Both the position numbers and the translations under genes were made by a program. DNA of 33,990 bases, taken from an uncultured Oscillospiraceae bacterium. GTDB taxonomy: Bacteria; Bacillota; Clostridia; Oscillospirales; Ruminococcaceae. Each line of letters begins with the position of its first letter. The stretch's first letter is position 1. Shown here piece after piece: positions 7,924-18,611 of this stretch. The notes under the pieces are model-generated. The model ran no database searches and was not told the DNA's origin. It was given only the letters and a program-made list of their open reading frames with translations. The stretch spans positions 1 to 33,990 of the forward strand of contig CAKSPU010000028.1 of assembly GCA_934486875.1 (NCBI GenBank), read 5' to 3'.

Positions 7924-8967
7924 TTGAAAAAATACGAATTTGTTGCAAATGCACTTTCAAAGGATATCGAAACCCATTTTTATCCCGACGGAACTCTTCT
8001 TCCCACCGAGGAACAGCTCACAAAGCTTTATGATGTGAGCAGGCAGACCGTAAGAAAGTCCCTGTCCATACTTGAAGAAAAGGGAATTATCGAGAAAAAG
8101 CAGGGCTGCGGCTCTGTGGTCACGATGAAAAATCCCGCCGCAGACAGCGGAAAGGTGGCTGTCATCGCCACCTATATCGACGATTACATCTTTCCCGTCC
8201 AGCTGGGGGGCGCTGTGGAGGTGCTTGCAAAAAAGCATTTTTCCGCCGTCCTGTCCGCCACGGAGAACCGCATATGCACCGAGCGGAAAATTCTGGAGGA
8301 CATCATCAGAGAGCCTGTTGCGGGGATACTGGTCGAGGGCACAAAGACCGCTTTCCCCAACCCCAACACCGACCTTTACAAAAAGATAAGCGAAATGAAG
8401 ATACCCATTGTTTTCTTTAACAGCTGCTACAGGGAGCTTGACGGAGCCCTTTGTGTCAGCGCCGACAACCGCAAAGGGGGATATGACCTTACCTCCTATC
8501 TTCTTGCCAAGGGTCACAAAAGCATCGCCGCCGTTTTCAAGGCGGACGACATTCAGGGGCATCAGCGCTATTCGGGCTATATCTCCGCAATGTTTGACCA
8601 AAATATCTACATTTCCGACAGCAAAACTATCTGGTACACTACCGAGACCAAGGAAAGGATATTTGAGGGCTCAGACCTGCTTTCGTCCATAGGCGACGCA
8701 ACGGCGGTGGTGTGCTACAATGACGAAATTGCCTTTATGCTCATAAAATACCTGACCGCCTGCGGAAAAAGCGTTCCCCGTGATATCGCTGTGGTGAGCT
8801 TTGATAACAGCAGTCTCAGCGAAATATCCCCCGTGAAGATAACCTCTCTTTCCTGCGGCGTGAATTTAGGCGAAACTGCCGCAAAAAAGCTTATGGATAT
8901 ACTGGGCGGCAGAGCGGCAGTCTCGGAAGTTATTCCCTGGAAGCTGGAGGAAAAGGAAAGCTCATAA
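7924..8967 (+). CDS. araR: AraR-type transcriptional repressor (GntR wHTH plus LacI-like sugar domain)
   Basis: This is a two-part regulator of 347 residues. A GntR winged helix-turn-helix occupies about residues 1-68 (TLLPTEEQLTKLYDVSRQTVRKSL is the DNA-binding helix pair). A periplasmic-binding-protein-like sugar domain of the LacI/GalR type follows (about residues 75-345, with CYNDEIAFMLIKYL and DIAVVSFDNSS). That combination and length match AraR of Bacillus, which releases DNA on binding L-arabinose. Translation starts at TTG 7924: GGAGG (7912-7916) is 7 nt upstream, and no ATG start is suitably placed. It is divergent from araA. Its targets probably include araA and itself; I found no matching motif before the GH43 or GH27 genes. 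Confidence 0.88.
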   Translation: MKKYEFVANALSKDIETHFYPDGTLLPTEEQLTKLYDVSRQTVRKSLSILEEKGIIEKKQGCGSVVTMKNPAADSGKVAVIATYIDDYIFPVQLGGAVEVLAKKHFSAVLSATENRICTERKILEDIIREPVAGILVEGTKTAFPNPNTDLYKKISEMKIPIVFFNSCYRELDGALCVSADNRKGGYDLTSYLLAKGHKSIAAVFKADDIQGHQRYSGYISAMFDQNIYISDSKTIWYTTETKERIFEGSDLLSSIGDATAVVCYNDEIAFMLIKYLTACGKSVPRDIAVVSFDNSSLSEISPVKITSLSCGVNLGETAAKKLMDILGGRAAVSEVIPWKLEEKESS

Positions 8968-8998
8968 AAAAAGCCGCCCTGCCTTTTGGACAGGACGG
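8966..8998 (-). terminator. eno terminator
   Basis: On the minus strand an 11-bp stem with two G-U pairs and a four-A loop is followed by seven T. On the + strand the same stem has C-A mismatches and no T-run, so it is oriented to end eno. It overlaps the araR stop codon. Confidence 0.8.
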
Positions 8999-9009
8999 TG
9001 TATGCGGAA

Positions 9010-11825
<2,816 letters not shown>

Positions 11826-11829
<4 letters not shown>

Positions 11830-11854
11830 CCCGAAGCAAAATTTTATGTATAAT
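11826..11854 (+). promoter_or_regulatory. Promoter of the GH27 gene, overlapping the GH43 stop codon
   Basis: TTGACC (11826-11831), 17 bp and TATAAT (11849-11854). The -35 hexamer contains the GH43 TGA stop (11827-11829). GH27 can thus be transcribed separately from GH43. Confidence 0.75.
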
Positions 11855-11898
11855 AGATTTGGAATATTTCCATTGATTCCATTGAAAGGAAGAATAAA

Positions 11899-13155
11899 AT
11901 GACAAAAACATCACCTATGGGCTGGAACAGCTGGGACTGCTACGGCGCAGCTGTTACCGAAGATATCGTAAGAAAGAATGCCGATTTTATGGCGAAGAAC
12001 CTTAAGCAGTACGGCTGGGAATATGTTGTTGTGGACATTCAGTGGAGCGCACCCAATGCAAGGAGCCACGAGTATGACCCGTTCACAGAGCTTTGTATGG
12101 ACGAGTATTCCCGTCTTATCCCTGCGGAGAACCGTTTCCCTTCATCGGCAGGGGGCAAGGGCTTTGCGCCTCTTGCGGAGTATGTTCACTCCCTCGGACT
12201 GAAATTCGGCATACACATTATGAGAGGTATTCCACGTCAGGCAGTTCACCGCAACACTAAAATAAAGGGTACGGACAAAACCGCCCGTGAGATCGCAAAG
12301 ACCGCAAGCATCTGTGCCTGGAACACGGATATGTACGGCGTTGACCCCGACAAGGAGGGCGCAAAGGCTTACTATGACAGCATTTTTGAGCTGTACGCTT
12401 CCTGGGGCGTGGACTTCATCAAGTGCGATGATATCGCAAGAGAGCTTCCCCACGAGGAAAAGGAGCTTGTGATGCTGAGTGATTCCCTCAGAAGCTGCGG
12501 ACGGGATATGGTACTGAGCCTTTCCCCCGGAGCGGCGCTTCTCGAAAAGGCGGAGCTGTACAAGCAGGTATCGGATATGTGGCGCATCACCGACGATTTC
12601 TGGGACAAATGGGAGCTGCTTTACGCAATGTTCGAGCGTGCGGAAAAGTGGTGTACCCATTCGGGTGCAGGTCACTGGCCCGATGCGGATATGCTGCCGA
12701 TAGGTCCCATACTTCAGGATTATGATGCCGCTAACCGCACCAAATTCACCGAAAACGAGCAGATAACAATGCTCACTCTCTGGAGCATTTTCCGTTCGCC
12801 CCTTATGATAGGCGGCGAGATGACAGGTTTTGACGATTTCACAATGAGCCTGCTCACCAATGAAAATATCCTTAAAATGCACAAAAATGCCCGCCATTCC
12901 CATCAGGTATGGAGACGTGAGATAAACGGCAGCGAATATATCCTCTGGACTGCCGCAAATGCCGGGGGCGGCGGATATTTCGCCCTGTTCAATGCAGGGG
13001 AGTGCGACGGCACTGTAAAGCTTGACCTTGCCGACCTTGAAGCGGCTGACAGGCTTGACTGCACCGAGCTCTGGAGCGGCGAAAAGGCTGTTTTTGAGGG
13101 CATTGCGGAAATAACCGTTCCCTCACACGGCGTAAAGGCTTTTGAATTTGAGTAA
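11899..13155 (+). CDS. GH27 glycosidase (alpha-galactosidase/beta-L-arabinopyranosidase type)
   Basis: A 418-residue family 27 retaining glycosidase without signal peptide. The TIM barrel opens with the hallmark MGWNSWDCYG. The nucleophile Asp lies in the strand DFIKCDD, and the acid/base Asp in WRITDDFWDKW. MLPIG and IFRSPLMIGG are further family blocks, followed by a C-terminal beta-sandwich (about residues 335-418). GH27 enzymes mostly cut alpha-galactosides; some act on beta-L-arabinopyranosides, which differ only at C6, and the ara setting makes that worth considering. It has its own promoter inside the end of GH43 and a good ribosome site (AAAGGA). A UUCG-loop terminator follows the stop. 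Confidence 0.88.
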   Translation: MTKTSPMGWNSWDCYGAAVTEDIVRKNADFMAKNLKQYGWEYVVVDIQWSAPNARSHEYDPFTELCMDEYSRLIPAENRFPSSAGGKGFAPLAEYVHSLGLKFGIHIMRGIPRQAVHRNTKIKGTDKTAREIAKTASICAWNTDMYGVDPDKEGAKAYYDSIFELYASWGVDFIKCDDIARELPHEEKELVMLSDSLRSCGRDMVLSLSPGAALLEKAELYKQVSDMWRITDDFWDKWELLYAMFERAEKWCTHSGAGHWPDADMLPIGPILQDYDAANRTKFTENEQITMLTLWSIFRSPLMIGGEMTGFDDFTMSLLTNENILKMHKNARHSHQVWRREINGSEYILWTAANAGGGGYFALFNAGECDGTVKLDLADLEAADRLDCTELWSGEKAVFEGIAEITVPSHGVKAFEFE

Positions 13156-13161
13156 TTTCTG

Positions 13162-13194
13162 AAAAAAGGAGAGGCTTCGGCTTCTCCTTTTTTT
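13162..13194 (+). terminator. Terminator after the GH27 gene
   Basis: The stem GGAGAGGC/GCTTCTCC (one G-U pair) is capped by a UUCG tetraloop, flanked by A6 on the left, and ends in a run of T. Confidence 0.92.
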
Positions 13195-13232
13195 GCAGTG
13201 TACGTTATTTATGTGAATTAATAAAAAAGTTA

Positions 13233-13261
13233 TTGATTTTACGGGAAATATATGGTATAAT
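13233..13261 (+). promoter_or_regulatory. Promoter of the chemoreceptor gene
   Basis: TTGATT (13233-13238), 17 bp, TATAAT (13256-13261). This is a sigma-A type promoter, not the sigma-28 type that chemotaxis genes often use. Confidence 0.75.
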
Positions 13262-13322
13262 AATATAAAAATATATTATCGGGGCTTTGTGTAGGCTTCG
13301 GGACTGAAAGGACGTTATCCTT

Positions 13323-14786
13323 ATGGACAATAAACGCAGATGGATTCATACTGCTGTAGGAAAAATGACGATCACTTATGTTGTTACTGCTTTTATAGTT
13401 GTTTCGGTGATTGCGGGCATAGCAATGTTTGCACACAATATAGTGCTTCAGATAATTATGACTGTAGTCGGTCTTGCAGTGTTTGCGGCAATATCCCTTA
13501 TGATCGGAAAACAAATAACAACCAAGATCGAAAGTGTTTCAAAGAGACTTCATAATATCTCGGACGGCGATGTTCATACCTTCACTCAGAAGCTTAAGGC
13601 AAGGACAGAGTTCGAGGATCTTTACAATACACTTGAGGATACAGTAGTAGATCTCAATGAAGTCATCAATGAGATAAACAACGGTCTTGACAAGCTTGCC
13701 GAGGGTGATCTTAACTACAGGCTGCCCGATGACTGGAAGGGCGATTTCGGACTTATAAGCGGAAAGTACAATGACATCACCGCTTCTCTCAGAAATACCT
13801 TCCGCAACATTGACAGTGCATCAAATCAGGTATCAAACGGTTCCAAGCAGGTAGCGGACGGCGCACAGACCCTTTCGCAGGGTGCGACCGAGCAGGCAGC
13901 TTCAATTGACCAGCTTACAGATGAGATAGTCACCATTTCAAAAAAGGTGGACAACACAGCCGATTCCGCAGGCAAGGCTATGCAGGTCGTTAATGAAGCG
14001 GGAAACAAGATACATATCTGCGGCAATGAAATGAGCAGAATGCTCGCTGCAATGGACGATATCAACAAGTGCTTCGCAGAGATCTCCAAGATAATCAAGG
14101 TCATCGACGATATCGCATTCCAGACAAATATCCTTGCTCTCAACGCCGCTGTTGAGGCTGCCCGTGCAGGCAATGCGGGAAAGGGCTTCGCAGTTGTTGC
14201 CGATGAGGTAAGAAACCTTGCCGCAAAGAGCGCAGAAGCTGCAAGTCAGACCACTTCGCTTATTGAAAATTCCATTGAGAGCGTCAAGCGTGGCGCAGAC
14301 ATTGCCCAGGAGACCGCAGGCACTCTTGACCAGATAGTACAGAAAGCAAGCGTTATTTCCGAGGAGGTAGCCAAGATCTCCGATGCTTCCAACGAGCAGG
14401 CTGCCGAGATAAGACGTGTAAGTCAGGGAGTTGAGCAGATCGCCGTTGTTGTTCAGAGCAACACCGCAACAGCTGAGGAATCCGCAGCTACCTCCGAGGA
14501 GCTTTCGGGTCAGTCGGGCGTTCTGAGAAATCTTCTTGCTCACTTCAAAATTGATGGCGAGGACGAAGCCGTGAATACCGCAGAAACGGATTATTCCGAG
14601 ACCTTTGACGATTACGTTCACAGTGACAGCAGCCCTTTTGATGAGCCTGCACCTGCTCCTGCGGATAAAAAGGAAAGCGATTTTGTTCCCGTGGATTTCC
14701 CCGCCGAGGACGACGCACCTGCAAAGCAGAAGCCCGCTCATATCTATCTCGATGATGATTTCGAGAACGTTCAGAGCAAATATTAA
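13323..14786 (+). CDS. Methyl-accepting chemotaxis protein without an external sensor domain
   Basis: This 487-residue chemoreceptor signals to CheA/CheW and so to the flagellar motor. Two membrane segments (about residues 16-37 and 41-62) are joined by only a few residues, so there is no periplasmic sensor. A HAMP linker (about 63-115) and a second HAMP-like helix pair with [13 protein letters not shown] follow. Then comes the long coiled coil with the highly conserved hairpin tip [36 protein letters not shown]. The tail is acidic and Pro-rich and lacks a CheR-docking pentapeptide. Input may come from the membrane, the HAMP region or a partner. Its own promoter and a terminator flank it. Confidence 0.93.
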   Translation: MDNKRRWIHTAVGKMTITYVVTAFIVVSVIAGIAMFAHNIVLQIIMTVVGLAVFAAISLMIGKQITTKIESVSKRLHNISDGDVHTFTQKLKARTEFEDLYNTLEDTVVDLNEVINEINNGLDKLAEGDLNYRLPDDWKGDFGLISGKYNDITASLRNTFRNIDSASNQVSNGSKQVADGAQTLSQGATEQAASIDQLTDEIVTISKKVDNTADSAGKAMQVVNEAGNKIHICGNEMSRMLAAMDDINKCFAEISKIIKVIDDIAFQTNILALNAAVEAARAGNAGKGFAVVADEVRNLAAKSAEAASQTTSLIENSIESVKRGADIAQETAGTLDQIVQKASVISEEVAKISDASNEQAAEIRRVSQGVEQIAVVVQSNTATAEESAATSEELSGQSGVLRNLLAHFKIDGEDEAVNTAETDYSETFDDYVHSDSSPFDEPAPAPADKKESDFVPVDFPAEDDAPAKQKPAHIYLDDDFENVQSKY

Positions 14787-14796
14787 GCAAAAAAAT

Positions 14797-14827
14797 AAAA
14801 ACGGGAGCGTGTGTCTCCCGTTTTTTT
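14797..14827 (+). terminator. Terminator after the chemoreceptor gene
   Basis: An 11-bp stem (A4 plus ACGGGAG with CTCCCGT plus T4) with a 7-nt loop runs into a T-tract. The dtd ribosome site begins four bases after it. Confidence 0.9.
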
Positions 14828-14843
14828 ATGAAAGGATATTGTT

Positions 14844-15275
14844 ATGAGAACCATAATTCAGCGTGTAACAAGCGCTTCCGTTGACGTGGACGGAAAGACT
14901 GTGGGCAGGATAGGCACGGGCTTTCTCATTCTCGCAGGCTTCACCGACGGCGACACCGAAGCCGACTGCATACGCATTGCAAAGAAGATAGGCGGACTGA
15001 GGATATTTTCCGATGAAAATGATAAAATAAACCTGTCCCTTGCCGATGTGGGCGGGGAGATATTGTGCATTTCCCAGTTTACGCTGTATGCCGACTGCAC
15101 CCACGGCTATCGTCCCTCGTTCATAAATGCGGCACGCCCCGAGACCGCTCAGCCGCTGTATGATTTTTTCTGTGCCGAGCTTGAAAAGTATGCTCACACG
15201 GAGCGGGGGATCTTCGGCGCAGATATGAAGGTTTCCCTTTTAAATGACGGTCCGTTCACCGTGATGATCGGGTAA
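14844..15275 (+). CDS. dtd: D-aminoacyl-tRNA deacylase
   Basis: Dtd hydrolyses D-amino acids (and glycine mischarged on tRNA-Ala) from tRNAs. The 143-residue protein has the family start MRTIIQRVTSASVDVDG, the active-site motif SQFTLYAD, the GYRPSF block and the C-terminal NDGPFTVMI, which corresponds to the cross-subunit Gly-Pro motif. AAAGGA is 7 nt before the ATG. There is no room for a promoter between the preceding terminator and this site, so transcription must read through from the chemoreceptor gene or start inside it. A terminator follows, lying within an antisense small gene. Confidence 0.95.
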   Translation: MRTIIQRVTSASVDVDGKTVGRIGTGFLILAGFTDGDTEADCIRIAKKIGGLRIFSDENDKINLSLADVGGEILCISQFTLYADCTHGYRPSFINAARPETAQPLYDFFCAELEKYAHTERGIFGADMKVSLLNDGPFTVMIG

Positions 15276-15417
15276 AAAAGCTTCTGAGCCTGTCCCATAT
15301 GCTTCGGGGCAGGTTTTTTTTTGGGTGAAACTCCGCAAAGGTCTCCTTGTGATCCTTCTGCATTTTTTTAATGTCCCGTTCAAATTCCGCAAGCCGTTTT
15401 TTCTCTTCCGCTGTCAC
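15256..15417 (-). CDS. Possible small basic protein (53 residues), antisense to the dtd 3' end
   Basis: A GTG-started frame encodes 53 residues, mostly charged and helix-prone (AEEKKRLAEFERDIKKMQ) with a basic aromatic end (WDRLRSFF). It is supported by a consensus promoter at 15445-15473 and a G-rich ribosome site (15425-15430) 7 nt from the start. The last 20 bp overlap dtd in the opposite direction, and the dtd terminator lies within its coding sequence. I do not recognise it. The alternative is a promoter making an antisense RNA. Confidence 0.45.
   Translation of the reverse strand: MTAEEKKRLAEFERDIKKMQKDHKETFAEFHPKKNLPRSIWDRLRSFFTRSSR
15289..15322 (+). terminator. dtd terminator
   Basis: Stem CCTGTCCC/GGGGCAGG (one U-G pair) with a 9-nt loop, followed by nine T. 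It begins 14 nt after the dtd stop. Confidence 0.85.
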
Positions 15418-15444
15418 ACAGCCACCCCCCGTTTCGTTTTTACC

Positions 15445-15473
15445 ATTATACCATATTCCGCCAATTCCGTCAA
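15445..15473 (-). promoter_or_regulatory. Promoter of the 53-residue small gene or an antisense RNA
   Basis: On the minus strand TTGACG (15473-15468), 17 bp and a perfect TATAAT (15450-15445). The start should fall near 15438, about 20 nt before the GTG codon. Confidence 0.7.
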
Positions 15474-15536
15474 TACGGGATAATCCTGCCCACGGTGCAT
15501 ATAATGTCAGTAAATCAACTGAAAGGAATGAGGAAA

Positions 15537-15707
15537 ATGCAGACAAATCCCTTGAATGCTCTCCTTGAACGTGACAAAAAGGCGCAGACCTATTTCGGTT
15601 CACTGCCCGATTTCGTTCAGGGCGGCATAATGCTCCGCTCGGAAGAGGTTCACACTGAGGAGGATCTCAGAAGATGTGCGGAGAGTATTTTTCACGAGTT
15701 TGAGTGA
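15537..15707 (+). CDS. Small conserved-looking protein of unknown function (56 residues)
   Basis: The product begins MQTNPLNALLERDKKAQTYF and contains SLPDFVQGGI and a C-terminal EEDLRRCAES helix. Small proteins with a YFxSLPxxVQ pattern are, to my memory, common in clostridia and unnamed; I could not check this. Start 15537 has AAAGGA at a 9-nt spacing; the ATG at 15528 abuts that site. A TATAAT at 15500-15505 may be its -10, but no good -35 is present. A 17-bp hairpin follows the stop. Confidence 0.65.
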   Translation: MQTNPLNALLERDKKAQTYFGSLPDFVQGGIMLRSEEVHTEEDLRRCAESIFHEFE

Positions 15708-15713
15708 TACAAT

Positions 15714-15752
15714 AAAATCCAAGGCAAATTTAAATAATTTGTCTTGGATTTT
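15714..15752. terminator. Long hairpin after the 56-residue gene
   Basis: A 17-bp arm (15714-15730) pairs with 15736-15752 around a 5-nt loop, with one G-U pair. The outer end is A4 on the left and T4 on the right, so it is a moderate terminator in either direction and separates the small gene from brnT. Confidence 0.65.
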
Positions 15753-15767
15753 GTGTTACAAAAAGTG

Positions 15768-15796
15768 TTGCATTTTAAAATACAATGTGATATAAT
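15768..15796 (+). promoter_or_regulatory. brnTA promoter with an overlapping inverted repeat
   Basis: TTGCAT (15768-15773), 17 bp, TATAAT (15791-15796). An inverted repeat TTGCATTTTAAAATACAA (15768-15785, 16 of 18 positions symmetric) covers the -35 and part of the spacer. It is the best candidate for the BrnA autoregulatory operator. Confidence 0.65.
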
Positions 15797-15821
15797 AGAG
15801 ATGAGGGAAAGGGGTGAGAAA

Positions 15822-16100
15822 ATGCAGTTTGAATGGGACGATGAAAAAGAGCAGAAAAATATTAAAAAACACGGAATTGATTTTGAAACGGCATCTCGTG
15901 TTTTTCAGGACGAAAACAGAGTTGAAATTTATGATGAGGCTCATTCCGAATATGAGGACAGATACATAACGATTGGAACGATAAACGGTATAGCATATGT
16001 TTTAATAGTGGTTTATACCGAACGTGACGAAGCAATACGGCTTATATCAGCCCGTAAGGCAACTGCTAAGGAAAGGAGTATGTATTATGATTATACGTAA
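15822..16100 (+). CDS. brnT: BrnT family toxin (ribonuclease)
   Basis: BrnT toxins are small RNases with a RelE-like fold that stop growth when free of BrnA. The 92-residue protein matches the family end to end: FEWDDEKEQKNIKKHGIDFE at the start, ASRVF, DRYITIG, VLIVVYTERDEAIRLISARKAT and a final KERSMYY. I start at ATG 15822; an in-frame ATG at 15801 would add seven residues but lies before the GGAAAGGGG ribosome site. It overlaps brnA by 14 bp, the usual coupled arrangement with toxin first. Confidence 0.92.
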   Translation: MQFEWDDEKEQKNIKKHGIDFETASRVFQDENRVEIYDEAHSEYEDRYITIGTINGIAYVLIVVYTERDEAIRLISARKATAKERSMYYDYT

Positions 16101-16398
16101 AAATATCGATTTTAATGAACCTTTGACAGATAAGCAGATAAAAATGCTTGAAGCTCTTGAAACGAGAGTTCCCGAACCCGATGAAGACTGTCCCGAGCTT
16201 ACCGATGAGCAGTTAGCTCAGTGCAGAAGAATATCGAAAGCCAATCGTGAAAAACGCTGCAAGCAAACAGTTACGATAAGACTTTCACCGCAGGCTCTTG
16301 CAAAGGCAAGGTCACTGGGAAAAGGCTATACATCGGTTCTCAGCCGAATACTTGAAAATGCCCTGAACGACATCGACACCATTCATCGCAACCTTTAA
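16087..16398 (+). CDS. brnA: BrnA family antitoxin
   Basis: This 103-residue partner binds BrnT with its N-terminal half and DNA with its C-terminal half. A ribbon-helix-helix domain lies at about residues 62-96 (QTVTIRLSPQALAKARSLG then YTSVLSRILENAL). The N-terminal part is rich in Glu and Pro (RVPEPDEDCPELTDEQ). ATG 16087 lies 8 nt after AAAGGAG, inside brnT. The RHH part is expected to bind the palindrome at the brnTA promoter and repress the pair. A strong terminator follows. Confidence 0.88.
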   Translation: MIIRKNIDFNEPLTDKQIKMLEALETRVPEPDEDCPELTDEQLAQCRRISKANREKRCKQTVTIRLSPQALAKARSLGKGYTSVLSRILENALNDIDTIHRNL

Positions 16399-16403
16399 AC
16401 TGC

Positions 16404-16445
16404 AAAAAGCCCCGTCTCCCAAACAGGAGACGGGGCAAATTGTTT
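16404..16445. terminator. Bidirectional terminator between brnA and flagellin
   Basis: A perfect 11-bp GC-rich stem (16409-16419 with 16426-16436, 6-nt loop). On the minus strand five T follow at once, serving flagellin; on the + strand a T5 run comes after a five-base gap. Confidence 0.9.
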
Positions 16446-16492
16446 TTATGCGATATTCTCTAACGCATCAAGCCGATTTCGGAAGTTCCGAA

Positions 16493-18457
16493 TTAGCCGA
16501 GGAGCTGGAGAACGCCCTGAGGCAGCTGGTTTGCCTGAGCAAGCATTGCCTGAGAAGCCTGAGCGAGGATCTGATTCTTTGTGAAGTTTGTCATTTCCTC
16601 TGCCATATCGGTATCACGGATACGAGACTCAGCAGCTGTGAGGTTCTCGTTGTTGGTATCGAGGTTAGCAATCTTGTGTTCCAGTCTGTTCTGAACAGCA
16701 CCGAAGCTTGCACGAACCATAGAAACCTTGTTGATAGCGTTATCGATCTTGTCGATAGCGGTGTTAGCGTCCTTCTGAGATGCGAGGGAGAGCTGATCGG
16801 TGCCGAGACCTCTTGCGGAGCAGTCGAGGTCAGCCTTAAGATCGCCGAGACCCTTGGAATCATACTTGAATGTGAAGTTTACGGAATCCTTGGTTCTTGC
16901 ACCAACCTGAAGAGTTACATTATCGGTGTAAGTAAGGGTTGCTGTGGAAGCGCCGTTGGAATCGGACTTAGAAACTGCGCCGCTGAAAGGCTCGGCAATC
17001 TCTACATTAGCCTTATCTGAGCTGTAGGAAACAGTCTCAAAGTTGAGAACAGATGAAACAGAACCTGCATTTGCAGTGTAATCATCGGCACCACCCGGAA
17101 CAGGAGTAATTGTAAAGAGGGTCTGACCATCTTTATCTTTAATTGTTGTAACACCAGTATCCTTAGCAGATTCAAAGCTGAGCTGTACACCGCTAGAAGT
17201 TGTAATGGAACCAGTTGCAGCAGCTGTAGTATCAAGTGTAAGCTCGGAACCATCCTTCAGCTTGAAGTTCATACCAGAAATCTTACCACCATTATATGTG
17301 GTTGTGATGGTTGCACCCTGGAGTGCATTGTATGAATCAGCAGCTGTTTTGGTCATTGCAAGAGTACCCTGACCACCCTTTGTCTGATATATCTTATCAG
17401 CAGTCTGACCGTCACCAAGAACTACTGTAGGTGCAATCTGAGCATTATCAGGATTTACCTTACCTGTTGCTGCTTCTGTGGAATTGTCAGAAACATCAAG
17501 TGAGATGTTGCCGGGTGCATAGTTATTGTTTACAGGGTTATTGAATGTAAGGGTGATTGTATCGCCGGCTTTAAGGTTAGAAGTGTCAACTACAACATTG
17601 GCAACCTCATTTGCAGCATCAAATGTTGTGCCACTGTAGAGAGAAAAACCACCATTATTCTTTCCTGCTGTTGCTCCAGTTGTACCATCATCTGGAGTAT
17701 TAACAAGACTTGCATTTACCTTAGCAACATCAATACCAGCATCACTAGACTTTGTTGCTTCCCACTTGCCATTTCCATCATACTTAAATGTTACATTAAA
17801 GCTTTCGGGACCGTTTTTAGGAGTAGCTGCGTGCCTGTCATAAGCACCCTTACCAGCAGACCAAGCCTTCCAAGCTGCATCAGCGTTAGTTGTAACAGCA
17901 GATGTAGCTGCATCAGGAACTCCTGCAAACTTTGTGCCGTCAAATGCCGTTACATCGCTAGCAGTAAGCTGCTTAGCGGCACGTGTGCTGTTGCCGTAAT
18001 CAAACTCACCGCCGACAGCCTTAGTACCGTCAGCCATCTGACCGCCGTTAAGAACTACAACGCCGTTGAAGTCAGTGTCAGCGATCTGGTTGAGTTCGTC
18101 GTTGAGCTGATCGAACTCGAGCTGGATAGCCTCACGGTCAACATCGTTCTGATATGTGCCGTTAGCGGACTGAACAGCCAGTGTTCTCATTCTCTGGAGA
18201 ATGGAATCTGTCTCCTGGAGAGCGCCCTCAAAGGTCTGTACCATAGAGATACCGTCCTCAGCGTTCTTGGAAGCCTGAGTAAGACCGGAGATCTGAGCTC
18301 TCATCTTCTCGGAAACTGCGAGGCCTGCAGCGTTATCGCCTGCACGGTTGATAGCATAACCGGAAGAAAGCTTTTCAAGGGACTTGGAAAGACCGGAGTT
18401 GTTGATACCATAAAGTCTGTTCGCATTCATAGCGGGAATGTTGTGCTGTACTACCAT
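16493..18457 (-). CDS. fliC: Flagellin with a large variable central domain
   Basis: Flagellin is exported and polymerises into the flagellar filament. The 654-residue protein has conserved D0/D1 helices at both ends: residues 1-140 (MVVQHNIPAMNANRLYG, SSGYAINRAGDNAAGLAVSEKM, LQRMRTLAVQSANG) and about 556-654, ending NQLPQGVLQLLG. Between them are about 415 residues of Gly/Thr/Asn/Asp-rich beta-structure, roughly double a minimal flagellin. In this central part codons shift to A/T endings (ACA, ACT, GGA, AGT, CCA), unlike the C-ending codons of both ends. GGAGG sits 7 nt before the ATG, with a long leader and a sigma-28 promoter upstream. The N-terminal LQRMRTLAVQSANG region matches the TLR5-recognised surface of many flagellins. 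No other flagellar gene is nearby. Confidence 0.96.
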   Translation of the reverse strand: MVVQHNIPAMNANRLYGINNSGLSKSLEKLSSGYAINRAGDNAAGLAVSEKMRAQISGLTQASKNAEDGISMVQTFEGALQETDSILQRMRTLAVQSANGTYQNDVDREAIQLEFDQLNDELNQIADTDFNGVVVLNGGQMADGTKAVGGEFDYGNSTRAAKQLTASDVTAFDGTKFAGVPDAATSAVTTNADAAWKAWSAGKGAYDRHAATPKNGPESFNVTFKYDGNGKWEATKSSDAGIDVAKVNASLVNTPDDGTTGATAGKNNGGFSLYSGTTFDAANEVANVVVDTSNLKAGDTITLTFNNPVNNNYAPGNISLDVSDNSTEAATGKVNPDNAQIAPTVVLGDGQTADKIYQTKGGQGTLAMTKTAADSYNALQGATITTTYNGGKISGMNFKLKDGSELTLDTTAAATGSITTSSGVQLSFESAKDTGVTTIKDKDGQTLFTITPVPGGADDYTANAGSVSSVLNFETVSYSSDKANVEIAEPFSGAVSKSDSNGASTATLTYTDNVTLQVGARTKDSVNFTFKYDSKGLGDLKADLDCSARGLGTDQLSLASQKDANTAIDKIDNAINKVSMVRASFGAVQNRLEHKIANLDTNNENLTAAESRIRDTDMAEEMTNFTKNQILAQASQAMLAQANQLPQGVLQLLG

Positions 18458-18605
18458 AATAAATTCCTCCTGAATTAATTAATGATTTTGCCTGTTCTTT
18501 CGGTTTTCTTTCCTATCGCGACTCGGTTCGTCCGCCGAATGTCACAGGCTCCGAGCGTTTTCTCGGGCATCTTGCCCTCGGGGAAATATTTTTCCCTCGC
18601 TTCTG
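18458..18605 (-). other. Structured 5' leader of the flagellin mRNA
   Basis: The predicted transcript has about 148 nt before the start codon. It can form CCGAG/CTCGG and GGGCA/TGCCC hairpins, and GCCTGT/ACAGGC (18544-18549 with 18490-18495) can close a 48-nt domain just upstream of the ribosome site. GGA triplets in AUAGGAAAG and in the ribosome site would suit CsrA binding, as in Bacillus hag. That regulation is inference. It fits no riboswitch class I know. Confidence 0.4.
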
Positions 18606-18611
18606 ATATAT

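Noticed and set aside
13938..14741. Long minus-strand frame opposite the chemoreceptor
   Set aside because: It arises from the codon bias of the real gene and its translation shows no known domain.
18458..18605. c-di-GMP riboswitch in the flagellin leader
   Set aside because: Only loose resemblance to the GEMM core. The conserved tetraloop-receptor and GACGCAAAG-type segments are not present.
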